NCBI GenBank assembly: GCA_003946805.1
Contig: RPSH01000018.1
Location: 1-64,000 of the forward strand
Length of the DNA stretch: 64,000 nucleotides
Origin: Bacillus sp. 2B10
GTDB taxonomy: Bacteria > Pseudomonadota > Alphaproteobacteria > Sphingomonadales > Sphingomonadaceae
Direction of reading: 5' to 3'
Below, in pieces: positions 17,264 to 26,274 of this stretch (positions are counted from its first letter, which is position 1; every line of letters begins with the position of its first letter). The notes under the pieces are model-generated. The model was given only the letters and a program-made list of their open reading frames with translations, was not told where the DNA came from and made no database searches. The position numbers were made by a program, and so were the translations under genes.

Positions 17264-18532
17264 TCACCCTCGCCGTCGCACCAGCCACACCGTGTCGCCG
17301 GCATCGTCGACCACGAAGATCGCCCCGTCGGCGCGGGTCTGGATGCTGGCCGGGCGGCCGTACACCGTGCCCTTCTTCGCGTCCGCCACGAAGCCGGTCA
17401 GGAACGGCTGCGGTTCGCCGGTCGGGCGGCCTTGCGCGAACGGCACCACGAGGACGTCGTACCCGCTGAAGCTCGACCGGTTCCACGATCCGTGGCGCGC
17501 GACATAGGCGGTCGGCGCGCCTTGTTTGGCGAAGGCGAGGCCGAGCGCGGCGGCATGGGCGCCCACCGCGACGTCGGGCAGCAGCGTGGTGGCGAGCAGC
17601 TCGCGCTTCTCGTTGGCGTGGCGTGGGTCCTGCTTGCCGTAATAGCTGTACGGCCAGCCATAGAAGCCGCCCTCGCGCACGCCGACGAGATAGTCGGGCG
17701 CGATGTCGTCGCCCAGCTGGTCGCGTTCGTTGACCGCCGTCCACAATGTCGCGGTACCCGGCACGAAGTCCATGCCGACCGGGTTACGCAGGCCCGAGGC
17801 ATAGAGTCGCTCGCGCCCGCTGGTCAGGTCGAGCGCCAGGATCGCGGCGCGGCGCTTCTCTTCCTCCATCCCGTACTCGCCGACGTTCGACGCCGACCCG
17901 ACCGACACGTACAGCGTGCGTCCGTCCGGGCTGAGTAGCAGGTTGCGGGTCCAGTGGTTGTTATATCCCCCCGCCGGCAGCGTCGCATGGGTGCGCGGGG
18001 CGGCGGTGATGCGGGTCGCGCCGGGCTGATACGGGAAGCTGACCACCGCATCGGTATTGGCGACGTACAGCCGGCCCCCGACATATTGCATCCCGAACGG
18101 CTGGTTCAGATCTTCGCGCAGCACGAAACGCTGTTCGGCGACCCCGTCCCGGTTCGCATCGCGCAGCAGGGTGATGCGGTTGGCGCTGTAGCCGGTGGTC
18201 TTCGACAGCGCCTGGCCACGCGCGACGTCCGGCTCGGCGTCCAGCTTGGGCTTGGTCCGCGCCTCCGCCACCAGCACGTCGCCATTGGGCAGCAGCAGCG
18301 CCTGTCGCGGGTAATCGAGCCCGCCGGCGAACTTCACCACCTCCCACCCGCGCGGCGCGGTTGGCATCCGGCCTTCGGGCCAGCCGATCGTGACCGGGTG
18401 GTTGACCACCGATGCGGTCGCATAGGGCGGCGCGGTCTCCTTCAGCCCCGGAATCGGCTTTTGCGGTGCCTGTGCCGATGCCCCGGCGGAAAACAGTGCC
18501 AGCGCCGCCGCGCCGGAAAGTCGGAGGTTCAT
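17264..18532 (-). CDS. PQQ-dependent sugar dehydrogenase (sorbosone dehydrogenase-like)
   Basis: Periplasmic six-bladed beta-propeller oxidoreductase of 422 aa with signal peptide MNLRLSGAAALALFSAGASA. Typical family segments are GGLDYPRQALLLPNGDVLVAEA, NQPFGMQYVGGRLYVANTD, NNHWTRNLLLSPDGRTLYVSVGS and GWPYSYYG, followed by HGSWNRSSFSGYDV. It should oxidise a sugar or aldose with PQQ as cofactor and pass electrons to the respiratory chain. No PQQ synthesis genes are in the window. The start at 18532 excludes an artificial frame that continues into the next gene. The next gene upstream on the same strand ends 137 bases away. Confidence 0.85.
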   Translation of the reverse strand: MNLRLSGAAALALFSAGASAQAPQKPIPGLKETAPPYATASVVNHPVTIGWPEGRMPTAPRGWEVVKFAGGLDYPRQALLLPNGDVLVAEARTKPKLDAEPDVARGQALSKTTGYSANRITLLRDANRDGVAEQRFVLREDLNQPFGMQYVGGRLYVANTDAVVSFPYQPGATRITAAPRTHATLPAGGYNNHWTRNLLLSPDGRTLYVSVGSASNVGEYGMEEEKRRAAILALDLTSGRERLYASGLRNPVGMDFVPGTATLWTAVNERDQLGDDIAPDYLVGVREGGFYGWPYSYYGKQDPRHANEKRELLATTLLPDVAVGAHAAALGLAFAKQGAPTAYVARHGSWNRSSFSGYDVLVVPFAQGRPTGEPQPFLTGFVADAKKGTVYGRPASIQTRADGAIFVVDDAGDTVWLVRRRG

Positions 18533-18669
18533 CGTGCGTCCCCATGTTGCCATGGGGCGACAACCGCAGTCCCGCGTGCCGGGTCCGTCGGCAACGAAAA
18601 GATATGCGATCTGTACGCCTTGGGCGGAATTGCAGCGCGCGGAGCGCCGGTGCCGCTCCGCTGCGGGCG

Positions 18670-19968
18670 TCAGCCCAGCGCGACGCCCGCCGGTACGCCG
18701 TCCTGCGGAGCCGGCAGCAACCCCTCGCGCTTGGCGACGATCGTCGGCACCAGCATCTGCCCGGCGACGTTGACCGCGGTACGCCCCATGTCGAGGATCG
18801 GATCGATCGCCAGCAGCAGCCCTGCCCCTTCGAGCGGCAGGCCGAGCGTGGTCAGCGTCAGCGTCAGCATCACGGTCGCCCCGGTCAGCCCCGCAGTTGC
18901 CGCCGATCCCAGCACCGACACCAGCACGATCAGCGCATAGTCGCCGGCATGGAGCGTCAGCCCGAAGAACTGCGCGACGAAGATCGCCGCCACCGCCGGA
19001 TAGATCGCGGCGCACCCGTCCATCTTGGTGGTCGAGCCGAGCGGCACGGCGAAGGCGGTGTAGGCCTGCGGCACGCCCAGCGCGCGCTCGGTCAGATCCT
19101 GCGTCACCGGCAAGGTGCCGACCGACGAGCGCGTGACGAAGCCGAGCTGGATCGCCGGCCATGCCCGGCGGAAGAACCACAAGGGCGAGATCCGATGCAG
19201 CGCGAGCAGCGTCGGATAGACCACCAGCAGCACGAGGCCGAGCCCGAGATAGACCGTCGCCGCGAACGCGCCGAGTGACGACAGCGTGCTCCAGCCATAG
19301 CGGACGATCGCATCGCCGATCAGCGCCGCCGACCCGATCGGCGTCAGCGCGATGACCCAGCGCAGCAACCGCCGCAGGATCATCAGCGCGGAGGTGTTGA
19401 AGGCGAGGAACGGCTCGCCCGCCGCCCCGACCCGCACCGCCGCCGCGCCGACCGCGATGGCGACGACGATGATCTGCAGCACGTTGAAGCCGAGCGTGGT
19501 GGTCGCGGCACCGTCTGCGAGCTTCGTCGTCGCGGACAGGCCGAGCAGGTTGGCCGGCACCAGCCCTTTCAGGAAATCGAGCCATGTACCGACCGTCGCC
19601 GGCTGGGCGGCGGTGGCGATCGGCGCGCTGCTGTGCAGGCCGGGTTGCAGCGTCACGCCCAGCACGATGCCGATCGACACCGCGATCAGCGCGGTGATCG
19701 CGAACCACAACAGTGTTTGCCCGACCAGCCGCGCGGCATTGGGCAGGTCGCGCAGCGCGGCGATCGACCCGACGATCGCGGTGAAGACCAGCGCCGGCAC
19801 CAGCACCTTGAGCAGCTGGACGAATATCTGCCCGAGCGTGTGGAGCACCGCGCCGATCGCGCCATCGGCGCCGCCCGCCTGGCCGGCAAGCAGCCCCAGC
19901 ACGACGCCGGCGGCCATGCCGATCGCGACCTGGATGCCGAACGACGGCAGGATTGCGGATTTTTGCAT
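18670..19968 (-). CDS. Dicarboxylate/amino acid:cation symporter
   Basis: Membrane transporter of the DAACS (GltP/DctA) family, 432 aa, with about eight hydrophobic helices and two re-entrant hairpins. Family signatures are the serine-rich hairpin sequence (here TRSSVGTLPVT), the NMDG-like AVPLGSTTKMDGCA and AIDPILDMGRTAVNVAGQM. It would import a C4-dicarboxylate or acidic amino acid with protons or sodium. An ATG three codons upstream (19977) is possible. There is no close functional link with its neighbours. Confidence 0.9.
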   Translation of the reverse strand: MQKSAILPSFGIQVAIGMAAGVVLGLLAGQAGGADGAIGAVLHTLGQIFVQLLKVLVPALVFTAIVGSIAALRDLPNAARLVGQTLLWFAITALIAVSIGIVLGVTLQPGLHSSAPIATAAQPATVGTWLDFLKGLVPANLLGLSATTKLADGAATTTLGFNVLQIIVVAIAVGAAAVRVGAAGEPFLAFNTSALMILRRLLRWVIALTPIGSAALIGDAIVRYGWSTLSSLGAFAATVYLGLGLVLLVVYPTLLALHRISPLWFFRRAWPAIQLGFVTRSSVGTLPVTQDLTERALGVPQAYTAFAVPLGSTTKMDGCAAIYPAVAAIFVAQFFGLTLHAGDYALIVLVSVLGSAATAGLTGATVMLTLTLTTLGLPLEGAGLLLAIDPILDMGRTAVNVAGQMLVPTIVAKREGLLPAPQDGVPAGVALG

Positions 19969-20035
19969 GGGGCCCATTTCGGGTCGGGGCCGGGTTCCGG
20001 CAACGAAGCATTTCTACGACCGGCCCAATGCCGCG

Positions 20036-21415
20036 TTACAGTCCCTCGCCACCGACCCAGTGCGCGTTCGACAGATAGCGGGCGACGTCCCATACCTGTC
20101 GCCGGAGGTCGGGCACCGCGACGATTTCCCAGAACGCGCCGCGCGTCATCGGCCCGATCGCGAACAGCCGGTCGTCGCCGTCGCCCCCGGCGGCCAGCAC
20201 GCGGCCCGTCGCCTCGACCTCGATCCCCAGATGCTCGGCATCGGGACGGATGCGGCCCGCGCCGACCAGCGTGCCGAGCAGCGGATCGTCGGTCCGCGCG
20301 ACATCGCCCTGCGGCCCGATGCACGAGATGACGCGGGTGACCGCCATCGTCCGCCGCACCGCCTCGCCACGCGGGCGCCACTCGATCGCGACGCCACCCC
20401 CGGTCGCCTGCGCCGCGCAGCACTTGCCCGCCAGCAGCGTCAGCCGCCCGCTCGCCACCAGCGCGTCGATCCGGTCGGCGACCACGGGGGCCAGCCGGTG
20501 ACGATGGATGTCCCACCATGGCCGCAAATGGCGCAGGAAGCGGCGACGCTCGTCCGGATCGGCCGCCGCCCAGATGCCCTGGGTGAACGGGCGCAGCTCG
20601 TCGATCGCGCTGCGCCAGCCGATCGCCGCTCCCCGTTCGCGCACCGTGCGGACGAGCGCCGACAGCGGCGGCCGCGGCCGTTCGGTCAGCGGCTGCGACG
20701 CGGGCGATGCCGGGGCATGGCGATGCGGCAGCAGCCCCCGCCGCGACAGCGCGACCATCCGCCCGCCGAACCCCTGCGCCGCCAGCGTCAGCGCGACATC
20801 GACCATGGTCAGCCCGGTTCCGACCAGCAGCACGGTGTCGTCGTCGGCAAGGCCCTGCGTCGCGCGCGGGTCCCACGGATTGCCGACATAGGCGCGATGC
20901 CAGGCGATCGCCTCCAGCCCCGGCGGCACCTGCGGCGCGAGGTTGCCGACCGCCAGCACCACCGCGTCGGCGGCGACGGTGCCGCCATCGGCCAGCCGCA
21001 CCGTGGCACCGTCGACCGCCACCGCCTCGCCCGCGACCACCGTGAGCCGCCCGGGCGCCAGCGCGCGCGCCGCCGCCAGCGTATCGCGCAGATACGCGCC
21101 ATAGACCCGCCGCGGCACGAACGCCGCACCGTCCGCCGCCATCCCCTGCGCCGCCAGCCATTCGACGAAATGCCCCGGCGCGTCGGGAAAGGCGCTCATG
21201 TTCGCGGCGCGGACGTTGAGCAGGTGATCGCTCTGCCGCGTGCCATAGGCGACGCCCAGCCCCGCCGCATCGCCCCGCTCGATCAGCGTCGCCGCCGGCC
21301 CGTCATGGCGCAGCAGGTTGATCGCCAGCAACGTGCCCGAAAACCCCGCACCGACGATCGCGACGTGGCGGATGGTGGCCGGGACGGTCGGGGTCGATTG
21401 CGGGCGCTGGTCCAT
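20036..21415 (-). CDS. FAD/NAD(P)-binding oxidoreductase
   Basis: Protein of 459 aa with an N-terminal dinucleotide site (VAIVGAGFSGTLLAINLL) and a second one around residue 170 (DTVLLVGTGLTMVDVALTLA). The remainder resembles the FAD-NAD(P)-binding family that includes YdhS, often described as hydroxyacylglutathione hydrolase-like or hypothetical; substrate unknown. The start at 21415 gives the dinucleotide site at residue 17, the usual distance. There is no signal peptide. It is transcribed away from the tRNA gene that follows. Confidence 0.8.
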   Translation of the reverse strand: MDQRPQSTPTVPATIRHVAIVGAGFSGTLLAINLLRHDGPAATLIERGDAAGLGVAYGTRQSDHLLNVRAANMSAFPDAPGHFVEWLAAQGMAADGAAFVPRRVYGAYLRDTLAAARALAPGRLTVVAGEAVAVDGATVRLADGGTVAADAVVLAVGNLAPQVPPGLEAIAWHRAYVGNPWDPRATQGLADDDTVLLVGTGLTMVDVALTLAAQGFGGRMVALSRRGLLPHRHAPASPASQPLTERPRPPLSALVRTVRERGAAIGWRSAIDELRPFTQGIWAAADPDERRRFLRHLRPWWDIHRHRLAPVVADRIDALVASGRLTLLAGKCCAAQATGGGVAIEWRPRGEAVRRTMAVTRVISCIGPQGDVARTDDPLLGTLVGAGRIRPDAEHLGIEVEATGRVLAAGGDGDDRLFAIGPMTRGAFWEIVAVPDLRRQVWDVARYLSNAHWVGGEGL

Positions 21416-21497
21416 GCCGGCTCGATAGCACAGCGTGCGCCCGAGGGAAGTTGCCCGCTTGCACACGCCCGGCCGGTCCGATAAGGGCTGCCGGCAC

Positions 21498-21571
21498 GCG
21501 GGTGTAGCTCAATGGTAGAGCAGAAGCTTCCCAAGCTTACGACGAGGGTTCGATTCCCTTCACCCGCTCCA
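21498..21571 (+). tRNA. tRNA-Gly (anticodon CCC)
   Basis: A complete 74-base cloverleaf. The acceptor stem GCGGGTG pairs with CACCCGC, the D arm is GCTC/GAGC, the anticodon loop is TTCCCAA with CCC at 21530-21532, and the T arm is GAGGG-TTCGATT-CCCTT. CCA is encoded at 21569-21571. The anticodon stem has one mismatch at its outer pair (21523/21539). Confidence 0.97.
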
Positions 21572-21617
21572 CCGCTTGCCGACGCTCCGGGCGAAGCGGA
21601 TCGCCCGGAGCCCGACC

Positions 21618-21731
21618 TCATCGCCGCGTCGCGAGGTGATAGAGGAACAGCGCGCTGCGGTAGGCGCCATATTCCGTCAGCCAGAAACCGGTCGTCAGTA
21701 CCGGCCACATCCAGAGCTGCGTCGCACTCAT
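21618..21731 (-). CDS. Small hypothetical protein (37 aa)
   Basis: A short frame, MSATQLWMWPVLTTGFWLTE and then GAYRSALFLYHLATRR, with a strong Shine-Dalgarno sequence AAAGGAG seven bases upstream of the ATG at 21731. Composition (many W, L, F, Y, ending in RR) suggests a membrane-associated micropeptide. I do not recognise it. A second ATG at 21737 is too close to the ribosome binding site. Confidence 0.5.
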   Translation of the reverse strand: MSATQLWMWPVLTTGFWLTEYGAYRSALFLYHLATRR

Positions 21732-22022
21732 GCCCATTCTCCTTTCCAACAGGGGCACGATGCGTTGTAGGATGAAAATCGAACGGGCGACGACCGACGG
21801 CGCGGATTTCAGCCGACGTGCGCGTGGACCCGCTTTGCCGGGTAACACATCGGCAGCGCCCGGGTGAGCGCGGCGGCGGCCTGCGTTCCTTCGCCCTCGA
21901 AGGTTGCCTGACCCTGCCAGCGTGCGACAGGGGGGGAGCATCGACGCGGCTGCCGATGCAGGTCCGGTTTGCCCCCCTCTTTCCCATCGCCCTGTCGCCC
22001 AAGCTGCGCTACGGGCTCAAGC

Positions 22023-22823
22023 GTGGCGACGCAGGTGATTCAGGAACGGTTTTCGGCGCGTCGTCCCGTCCCCTTGCCGCGGCGGATCGCGACGCTGGTG
22101 CTGGTGGTGGCGATCCATGCTCTGGTGCTGTGGCTGCTGCTGCGGATCGCACCGACGATCATGGCGCCGCCGCCGGGGCCGCAATCGGCGCTGGTCGTCG
22201 ACATGCTTCCGGCCGACCGGGTCGCCCCCGCCGCCGCGCCCGCGAAACAGGTGCAGCGAAAGGCGGCGGCGGGCAGCGCCAGTACCGCCGCGCCGGTCGC
22301 CGCGGTCGCGCCGCCGCCCGACGTGCCGCCGCCCCCGCCGGTGCCGGCCACCCCGTCGAACGACGTGTGGTCGCGGGTCATCCCTATGACCGGGCGCGAC
22401 TTCGCCCGCGCGGCGATCGCGCCGGGCGCGCGCAGTGCCGAGGGTTCCGGCAGCGGCAGCGCGGCGGGCGACAGCGGCGACGGCGATGCGGTGGCCGATG
22501 CCGGTGGCGGCAGCGGCGGGGGCGAGACGCTGTACGCCGCCGACTGGTATCGCCGTCCGACCCATGCCGAGCTGTCGACCTATCTCCCGCGGCGCGCCCA
22601 GCCCGGCTGGGGCGAGGTCGCGTGCCGCACCATCCCGAACAACCAGGTGACCGACTGCCGCGAGATCGGCCAGTCGGCGCGCGGATCGGGGCTGGCGGGC
22701 GCGGTGCGCCAGGCGGCGTGGCAGTTCCGCATCCTGCCGCCGCGCGTCGGCGGCCGACCGCTGATCGGCAGCTGGGTGCGGATCCGGATAACCTATACCG
22801 ATGCCGGGGCGGCGGTGGACTAA
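22023..22823 (+). CDS. TonB-like / energy transducer-related protein
   Basis: Protein of 266 aa with one N-terminal membrane helix (RIATLVLVVAIHALVLWLLL), a proline/alanine-rich linker (PPPDVPPPPPVP), a glycine-serine stretch and a C-terminal domain of about 90 residues. The architecture is that of TonB family proteins, but the C-terminus (ending RVRIRITYTDAG) is only weakly TonB-like, so the role is inferred. The GTG at 22023 is chosen; an ATG at 21969 is possible. It stands alone, 81 bases before thrS. Confidence 0.6.
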   Translation: MATQVIQERFSARRPVPLPRRIATLVLVVAIHALVLWLLLRIAPTIMAPPPGPQSALVVDMLPADRVAPAAAPAKQVQRKAAAGSASTAAPVAAVAPPPDVPPPPPVPATPSNDVWSRVIPMTGRDFARAAIAPGARSAEGSGSGSAAGDSGDGDAVADAGGGSGGGETLYAADWYRRPTHAELSTYLPRRAQPGWGEVACRTIPNNQVTDCREIGQSARGSGLAGAVRQAAWQFRILPPRVGGRPLIGSWVRIRITYTDAGAAVD

Positions 22824-22904
22824 AGCCCCCCGCGATCCTTGCCCTCCCCGCGCCCAGCCGCTAACCGGCAAGCGTTTATCCTCCGACATTCCAGGTGTTT
22901 CTTC

Positions 22905-24917
22905 ATGTCCGCAATGTTCCGCATCACCCTTCCCGACGGTGCCGTCCGTGAGGTGATGCCGGGCACTACCCCGGCGGATATCGCCGCGGCGATCTCGCCG
23001 GGTCTGCGCAAGGCGGCGATCGCCGCGCGGGTCGACGGGCAGGTGCGCGACCTGAACCGCCCGTTCGAGGGCGACGCCAGCCTCGCGCTGGTGACGGCGA
23101 AGGACGAGGCCGACGCGCTCGAACTCCACCGCCATGACTTCGCGCACGTCATGGCCGAAGCGGTGCAGACGCTGTATCCGGGCACGCAGATCACCTTCGG
23201 TCCGGCGACCGAGGACGGCTTCTATTACGACTTCGCGCCTGCGCCGGGTCGCGGCATGTTCACCGACGAGGACCTACCGCTAATCGAAGCGGAAATGCGC
23301 AGGATCATCGCGAAGGGCGAGAAGTTCGAGCGCGAGGTGGTGACTCGCCAGCAACTGATCGACCGCTGGACCGAGCAGGGCGAGACGTTCAAGGCGGAGT
23401 GGGCCGCCGAACTGCCCGAGGGTGAGGAACTGACGATCTATCGTCAGGGCGCATGGGCGGACATGTGCCGCGGACCGCACCTCGAATCGACTGCCAAGCT
23501 CGATCCGGCGGCGTTCAGGCTGACGCGCGTATCGGGCGCCTATTGGCGCGGCGACCAGAAGAACGCGATGCTCAGCCGCATCTACGGCACCGGCTGGCTG
23601 TCGAAGAAGCAGCTCGACGCGCACCTCACCCGGCTGGAAGAGGCCGCCAAGCGCGACCACCGCAAGCTGGGCGCGGAGATGGACCTGTTCCACCTCCAGT
23701 CCGAGGCGCAAGGGTCGGTGTTCTGGCACCCCAAGGGCTATATGATGTGGCGGCAGCTCGAGGCGTATATGCGCCGCCGCCTCGACGCGCACGACTATCA
23801 GGAAGTGAAGACGCCGCAGCTGATGGACGCGCGGCAATGGGAACAGTCGGGCCATTGGGGCAAGTATCGCGAGAACATGTTCGTGGTGCCCGACGAAATT
23901 CCGAATACCGCGGACGAGGGTGCGATCGTCAGCGCCGATGCCGACATGATGGCATTGAAGCCGATGAACTGCCCGGCGCACGTCCTGATCTTTCGCCAGG
24001 GGATCAAGTCGTATCGCGACCTGCCGATCCGCATGGCCGAATTCGGCTGCTGCCACCGCAACGAACCGCACGGCGCGCTGCACGGCATCATGCGCGTGCG
24101 CCAGTTCACGCAGGACGATGCGCATATCTTCTGCCGCGAGGATCAACTGGTGCAGGAGGTCCGCGACTTCTGCGAGCTGCTCGACTCGGTCTATCGCGAC
24201 CTCGGCTTCACCGACTATGCGGTGAAGCTGGCGCTGCGCCCGGAGAAGCGCTTCGGATCCGACGCGATGTGGGATACGGCGGAGGCGGAACTGCGCGAGG
24301 CGGTGCTGTCGTCGAACCTGTCCGACGCGATCAAGGCGAAGTTCGAGGAACTGCCGGGCGAAGGCGCCTTCTATGCCCCGAAGCTCGAATTCCACCTGAC
24401 CGACGCGATCGGCCGGACGTGGCAGGTCGGGACGATCCAGTCGGACCGCGTGCTGCCCGAACGACTCGACGCGACCTATGTCGCCGAGGACGGCAACCGC
24501 CACCGCCCGGTGATGCTCCACCGCGCGATCCTCGGCACGTTCGAACGCTTCCTCGGCATCCTGATCGAACATCATGCCGGGCGGATGCCGATGTGGCTGT
24601 CGCCGGTACAGGCGGTGGTGGCGACGATCGTGTCCGACGCCGACGACTATGCGAACGAGGTCGCCGTCGCGCTGAAATCGGCGGGAATCCGCGTCGAAAC
24701 CGACCTGCGCAACGAAAAGATCAACTACAAGGTGCGCGAACATTCGCTGGCGAAGGTTCCGGCACTGGTCGTCGTCGGCAAGCGCGAGGCGGAGGAACGC
24801 ACCGTCGCGCTGCGTCGCCTCGGCAGCCAGGGGCAGGAGGTGATCGGCCTCGACGATCTCGTCGCGATGCTTCGGGCAGAGGCGCTGGCACCTGATCTTG
24901 CGCGGAACCTTTCGTAA
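22905..24917 (+). CDS. thrS: Threonine--tRNA ligase
   Basis: Class II aminoacyl-tRNA synthetase of 670 aa. Domains in order: TGS (residues 1-65), the editing domain with [11 protein letters not shown] (HxxxH, an editing zinc site) and MCRGPHL, the catalytic core with motif 2 ([32 protein letters not shown]) and motif 3 ([23 protein letters not shown]), then the anticodon-binding domain. The catalytic zinc cysteine is in MNCPAH. The start at 22905 (MSAMFRITL) was chosen over 22914 and an upstream frame at 22839. It is followed by infC after 51 bases, a common arrangement. Confidence 0.97.
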   Translation: MSAMFRITLPDGAVREVMPGTTPADIAAAISPGLRKAAIAARVDGQVRDLNRPFEGDASLALVTAKDEADALELHRHDFAHVMAEAVQTLYPGTQITFGPATEDGFYYDFAPAPGRGMFTDEDLPLIEAEMRRIIAKGEKFEREVVTRQQLIDRWTEQGETFKAEWAAELPEGEELTIYRQGAWADMCRGPHLESTAKLDPAAFRLTRVSGAYWRGDQKNAMLSRIYGTGWLSKKQLDAHLTRLEEAAKRDHRKLGAEMDLFHLQSEAQGSVFWHPKGYMMWRQLEAYMRRRLDAHDYQEVKTPQLMDARQWEQSGHWGKYRENMFVVPDEIPNTADEGAIVSADADMMALKPMNCPAHVLIFRQGIKSYRDLPIRMAEFGCCHRNEPHGALHGIMRVRQFTQDDAHIFCREDQLVQEVRDFCELLDSVYRDLGFTDYAVKLALRPEKRFGSDAMWDTAEAELREAVLSSNLSDAIKAKFEELPGEGAFYAPKLEFHLTDAIGRTWQVGTIQSDRVLPERLDATYVAEDGNRHRPVMLHRAILGTFERFLGILIEHHAGRMPMWLSPVQAVVATIVSDADDYANEVAVALKSAGIRVETDLRNEKINYKVREHSLAKVPALVVVGKREAEERTVALRRLGSQGQEVIGLDDLVAMLRAEALAPDLARNLS

Positions 24918-24968
24918 CCGGCCCGAATTGACTATATAGGCCTTTGGTCAACTACAGGAGCACCACCT

Positions 24969-25514
24969 ATCCGTCCGCCCATGATGCGTCGCCCGAATGC
25001 GCCGCCGCCGATGAACGGCCCCCGATTCAACGAATTCATCCAGAGCCCCAAGGTCCGCGTGATCGACCATGAGGGGGAGAATCTGGGTGTGATGTTCACG
25101 CGCGAAGCGATCGCGCAGGCGGCCGAGGTCGGGCTCGATCTGGTCGAGGTGTCGCCGAACGCCGATCCGCCCGTCGCCAAGTTCCTCGACGTGGGCAAGT
25201 TCAAGTACGAGGCGCAGAAGAAGGCGAACCTCGCCCGCAAGACCCAAAAGACGCAGGAGATCAAGGAGATCAAGATGCGTCCGAACATCGACGATCATGA
25301 CTATGATACGAAGATGAAGAAGGTCGAGCAGTTCATCACCGAGGGCGACAAGGTGAAGGTCACGATGCGCTTCCGCGGTCGCGAGCTGAGCCACGGCCAG
25401 CTCGGTATGGCGGTGTTGCAGCGGGTCGCCGAAGCGACGCAGGAAATCGCCAAGGTCGAAGCCTATCCGCGCATGGAAGGCCGCCAGATGCTGATGGTGC
25501 TGTCGCCGAAGTAA
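24969..25514 (+). CDS. infC: Translation initiation factor IF-3, probable ATC start
   Basis: IF-3 of 181 aa if read from ATC at 24969, or 177 aa from ATG at 24981. The N-domain (NEFIQSPKVRVIDHEGENLGVM) and C-domain (EIKMRPNIDDHDYDTKMKKVEQFITEGDKVKVTMRFRGRE) are complete. The only good Shine-Dalgarno sequence, CAGGAG at 24955-24960, is eight bases before the ATC and 20 before the ATG. Rare start codons (AUU, AUC, AUA) are the known basis of IF-3 autoregulation, because IF-3 rejects them. The gene ends in a clear terminator. Confidence 0.95.
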   Translation: MRPPMMRRPNAPPPMNGPRFNEFIQSPKVRVIDHEGENLGVMFTREAIAQAAEVGLDLVEVSPNADPPVAKFLDVGKFKYEAQKKANLARKTQKTQEIKEIKMRPNIDDHDYDTKMKKVEQFITEGDKVKVTMRFRGRELSHGQLGMAVLQRVAEATQEIAKVEAYPRMEGRQMLMVLSPK

Positions 25515-25540
25515 GCATCCGCCCGTTCGTCGGGAAAAAC

Positions 25541-25575
25541 GACCGCCATGGCCCGGCCGGCTATGGCGGTCTTTT
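25541..25575. terminator. Bidirectional intrinsic terminator after infC
   Basis: GACCGCCAT (25541-25549) pairs with ATGGCGGTC (25563-25571), followed by TTTT on the plus strand. AAAAA precedes the stem at 25535-25539, so the minus strand also ends in a T run. It separates thrS-infC from the convergent genes. Confidence 0.85.
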
Positions 25576-25784
25576 CACGTCACTGCCTGGCAGAGGATAC
25601 TGCCCGTGATCCGGTCGGGGAACGCTGTCGCCCCGATCGCGGTTTCAGCTTCGCCGCAGCCCATGACGACGGCACTTTCCCGTTTCCCCATGTCCGGTGG
25701 GACGTTCCGGGCCGAAGCAATCGGGAAAGCGGGAGCCGCTGCATCTTCCCGCAACCGGTTCCCAATCGGCAAGCAGCCCACCAG

Positions 25785-26261
25785 CTATCTGTCAGTGGCG
25801 CTTCGCTGCTCCGTAGGCGTCGCGGCGCGGTGTCCGTAACTGAGGACGCTGGTGATCCGCCAGGCACCATCCTGCTTCGCCCAGACCATCACGAATTTGG
25901 CGATCCCCTCGCATCGTCCCGTCGCCCGTTCGCAAAAGCGGTGTTCGCCCTCCTCGATCGCACCATAATCCTTGATCGGATAGACGCGGAACGTCGCGGG
26001 GATCAGTTCGCGCTTCGCCTTTCCGCAAATGTATTTGCGCACGCCATCGACCATCGCGTCACGCTCGAACGTCGCACCGCCGGTGTCGTGGTAGAAGGCG
26101 ACCTTCGGATCGAAATAGCCCGAGAAGGTCGGCAGGTCGCAGCGGTTGTAGGCGTCGAACACCTTGGCATCGAGCGCGCCGATCTCGGTCGTCAAAGGAT
26201 CGGCCGGGGGCGGCACGGACGCCGCCAGCAAGGCTGCGGCAACTGCGATCGCGGTCATCAT
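25785..26261 (-). CDS. Secreted NTF2-like (SnoaL/DUF4440-type) protein
   Basis: Protein of 158 aa with a signal peptide (MMTAIAVAAALLAASVPPPA). The NTF2-like fold is suggested by the pattern DAKVFDAYNRCDLPTFSGYFDPKVAFYHDTGG, then ERDAMVDGVRKYICGK and WAKQDGAWRITSVLSYGH. Members act as small-molecule binding proteins or enzymes of varied function, so none can be assigned. It lies 13 bases downstream of the serine hydrolase gene and is probably cotranscribed with it. Confidence 0.75.
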   Translation of the reverse strand: MMTAIAVAAALLAASVPPPADPLTTEIGALDAKVFDAYNRCDLPTFSGYFDPKVAFYHDTGGATFERDAMVDGVRKYICGKAKRELIPATFRVYPIKDYGAIEEGEHRFCERATGRCEGIAKFVMVWAKQDGAWRITSVLSYGHRAATPTEQRSATDR

Positions 26262-26274
26262 GGCTTTGGTCCCG

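Noticed and set aside
22839..22904. Upstream start for thrS
   Set aside because: Adds 22 residues absent from the family; MSAMFRITL at 22905 fits the TGS domain start.
25580..25784. Short minus-strand frames between infC and the NTF2-like gene
   Set aside because: No ribosome binding site, no motif and atypical composition; treated as intergenic.
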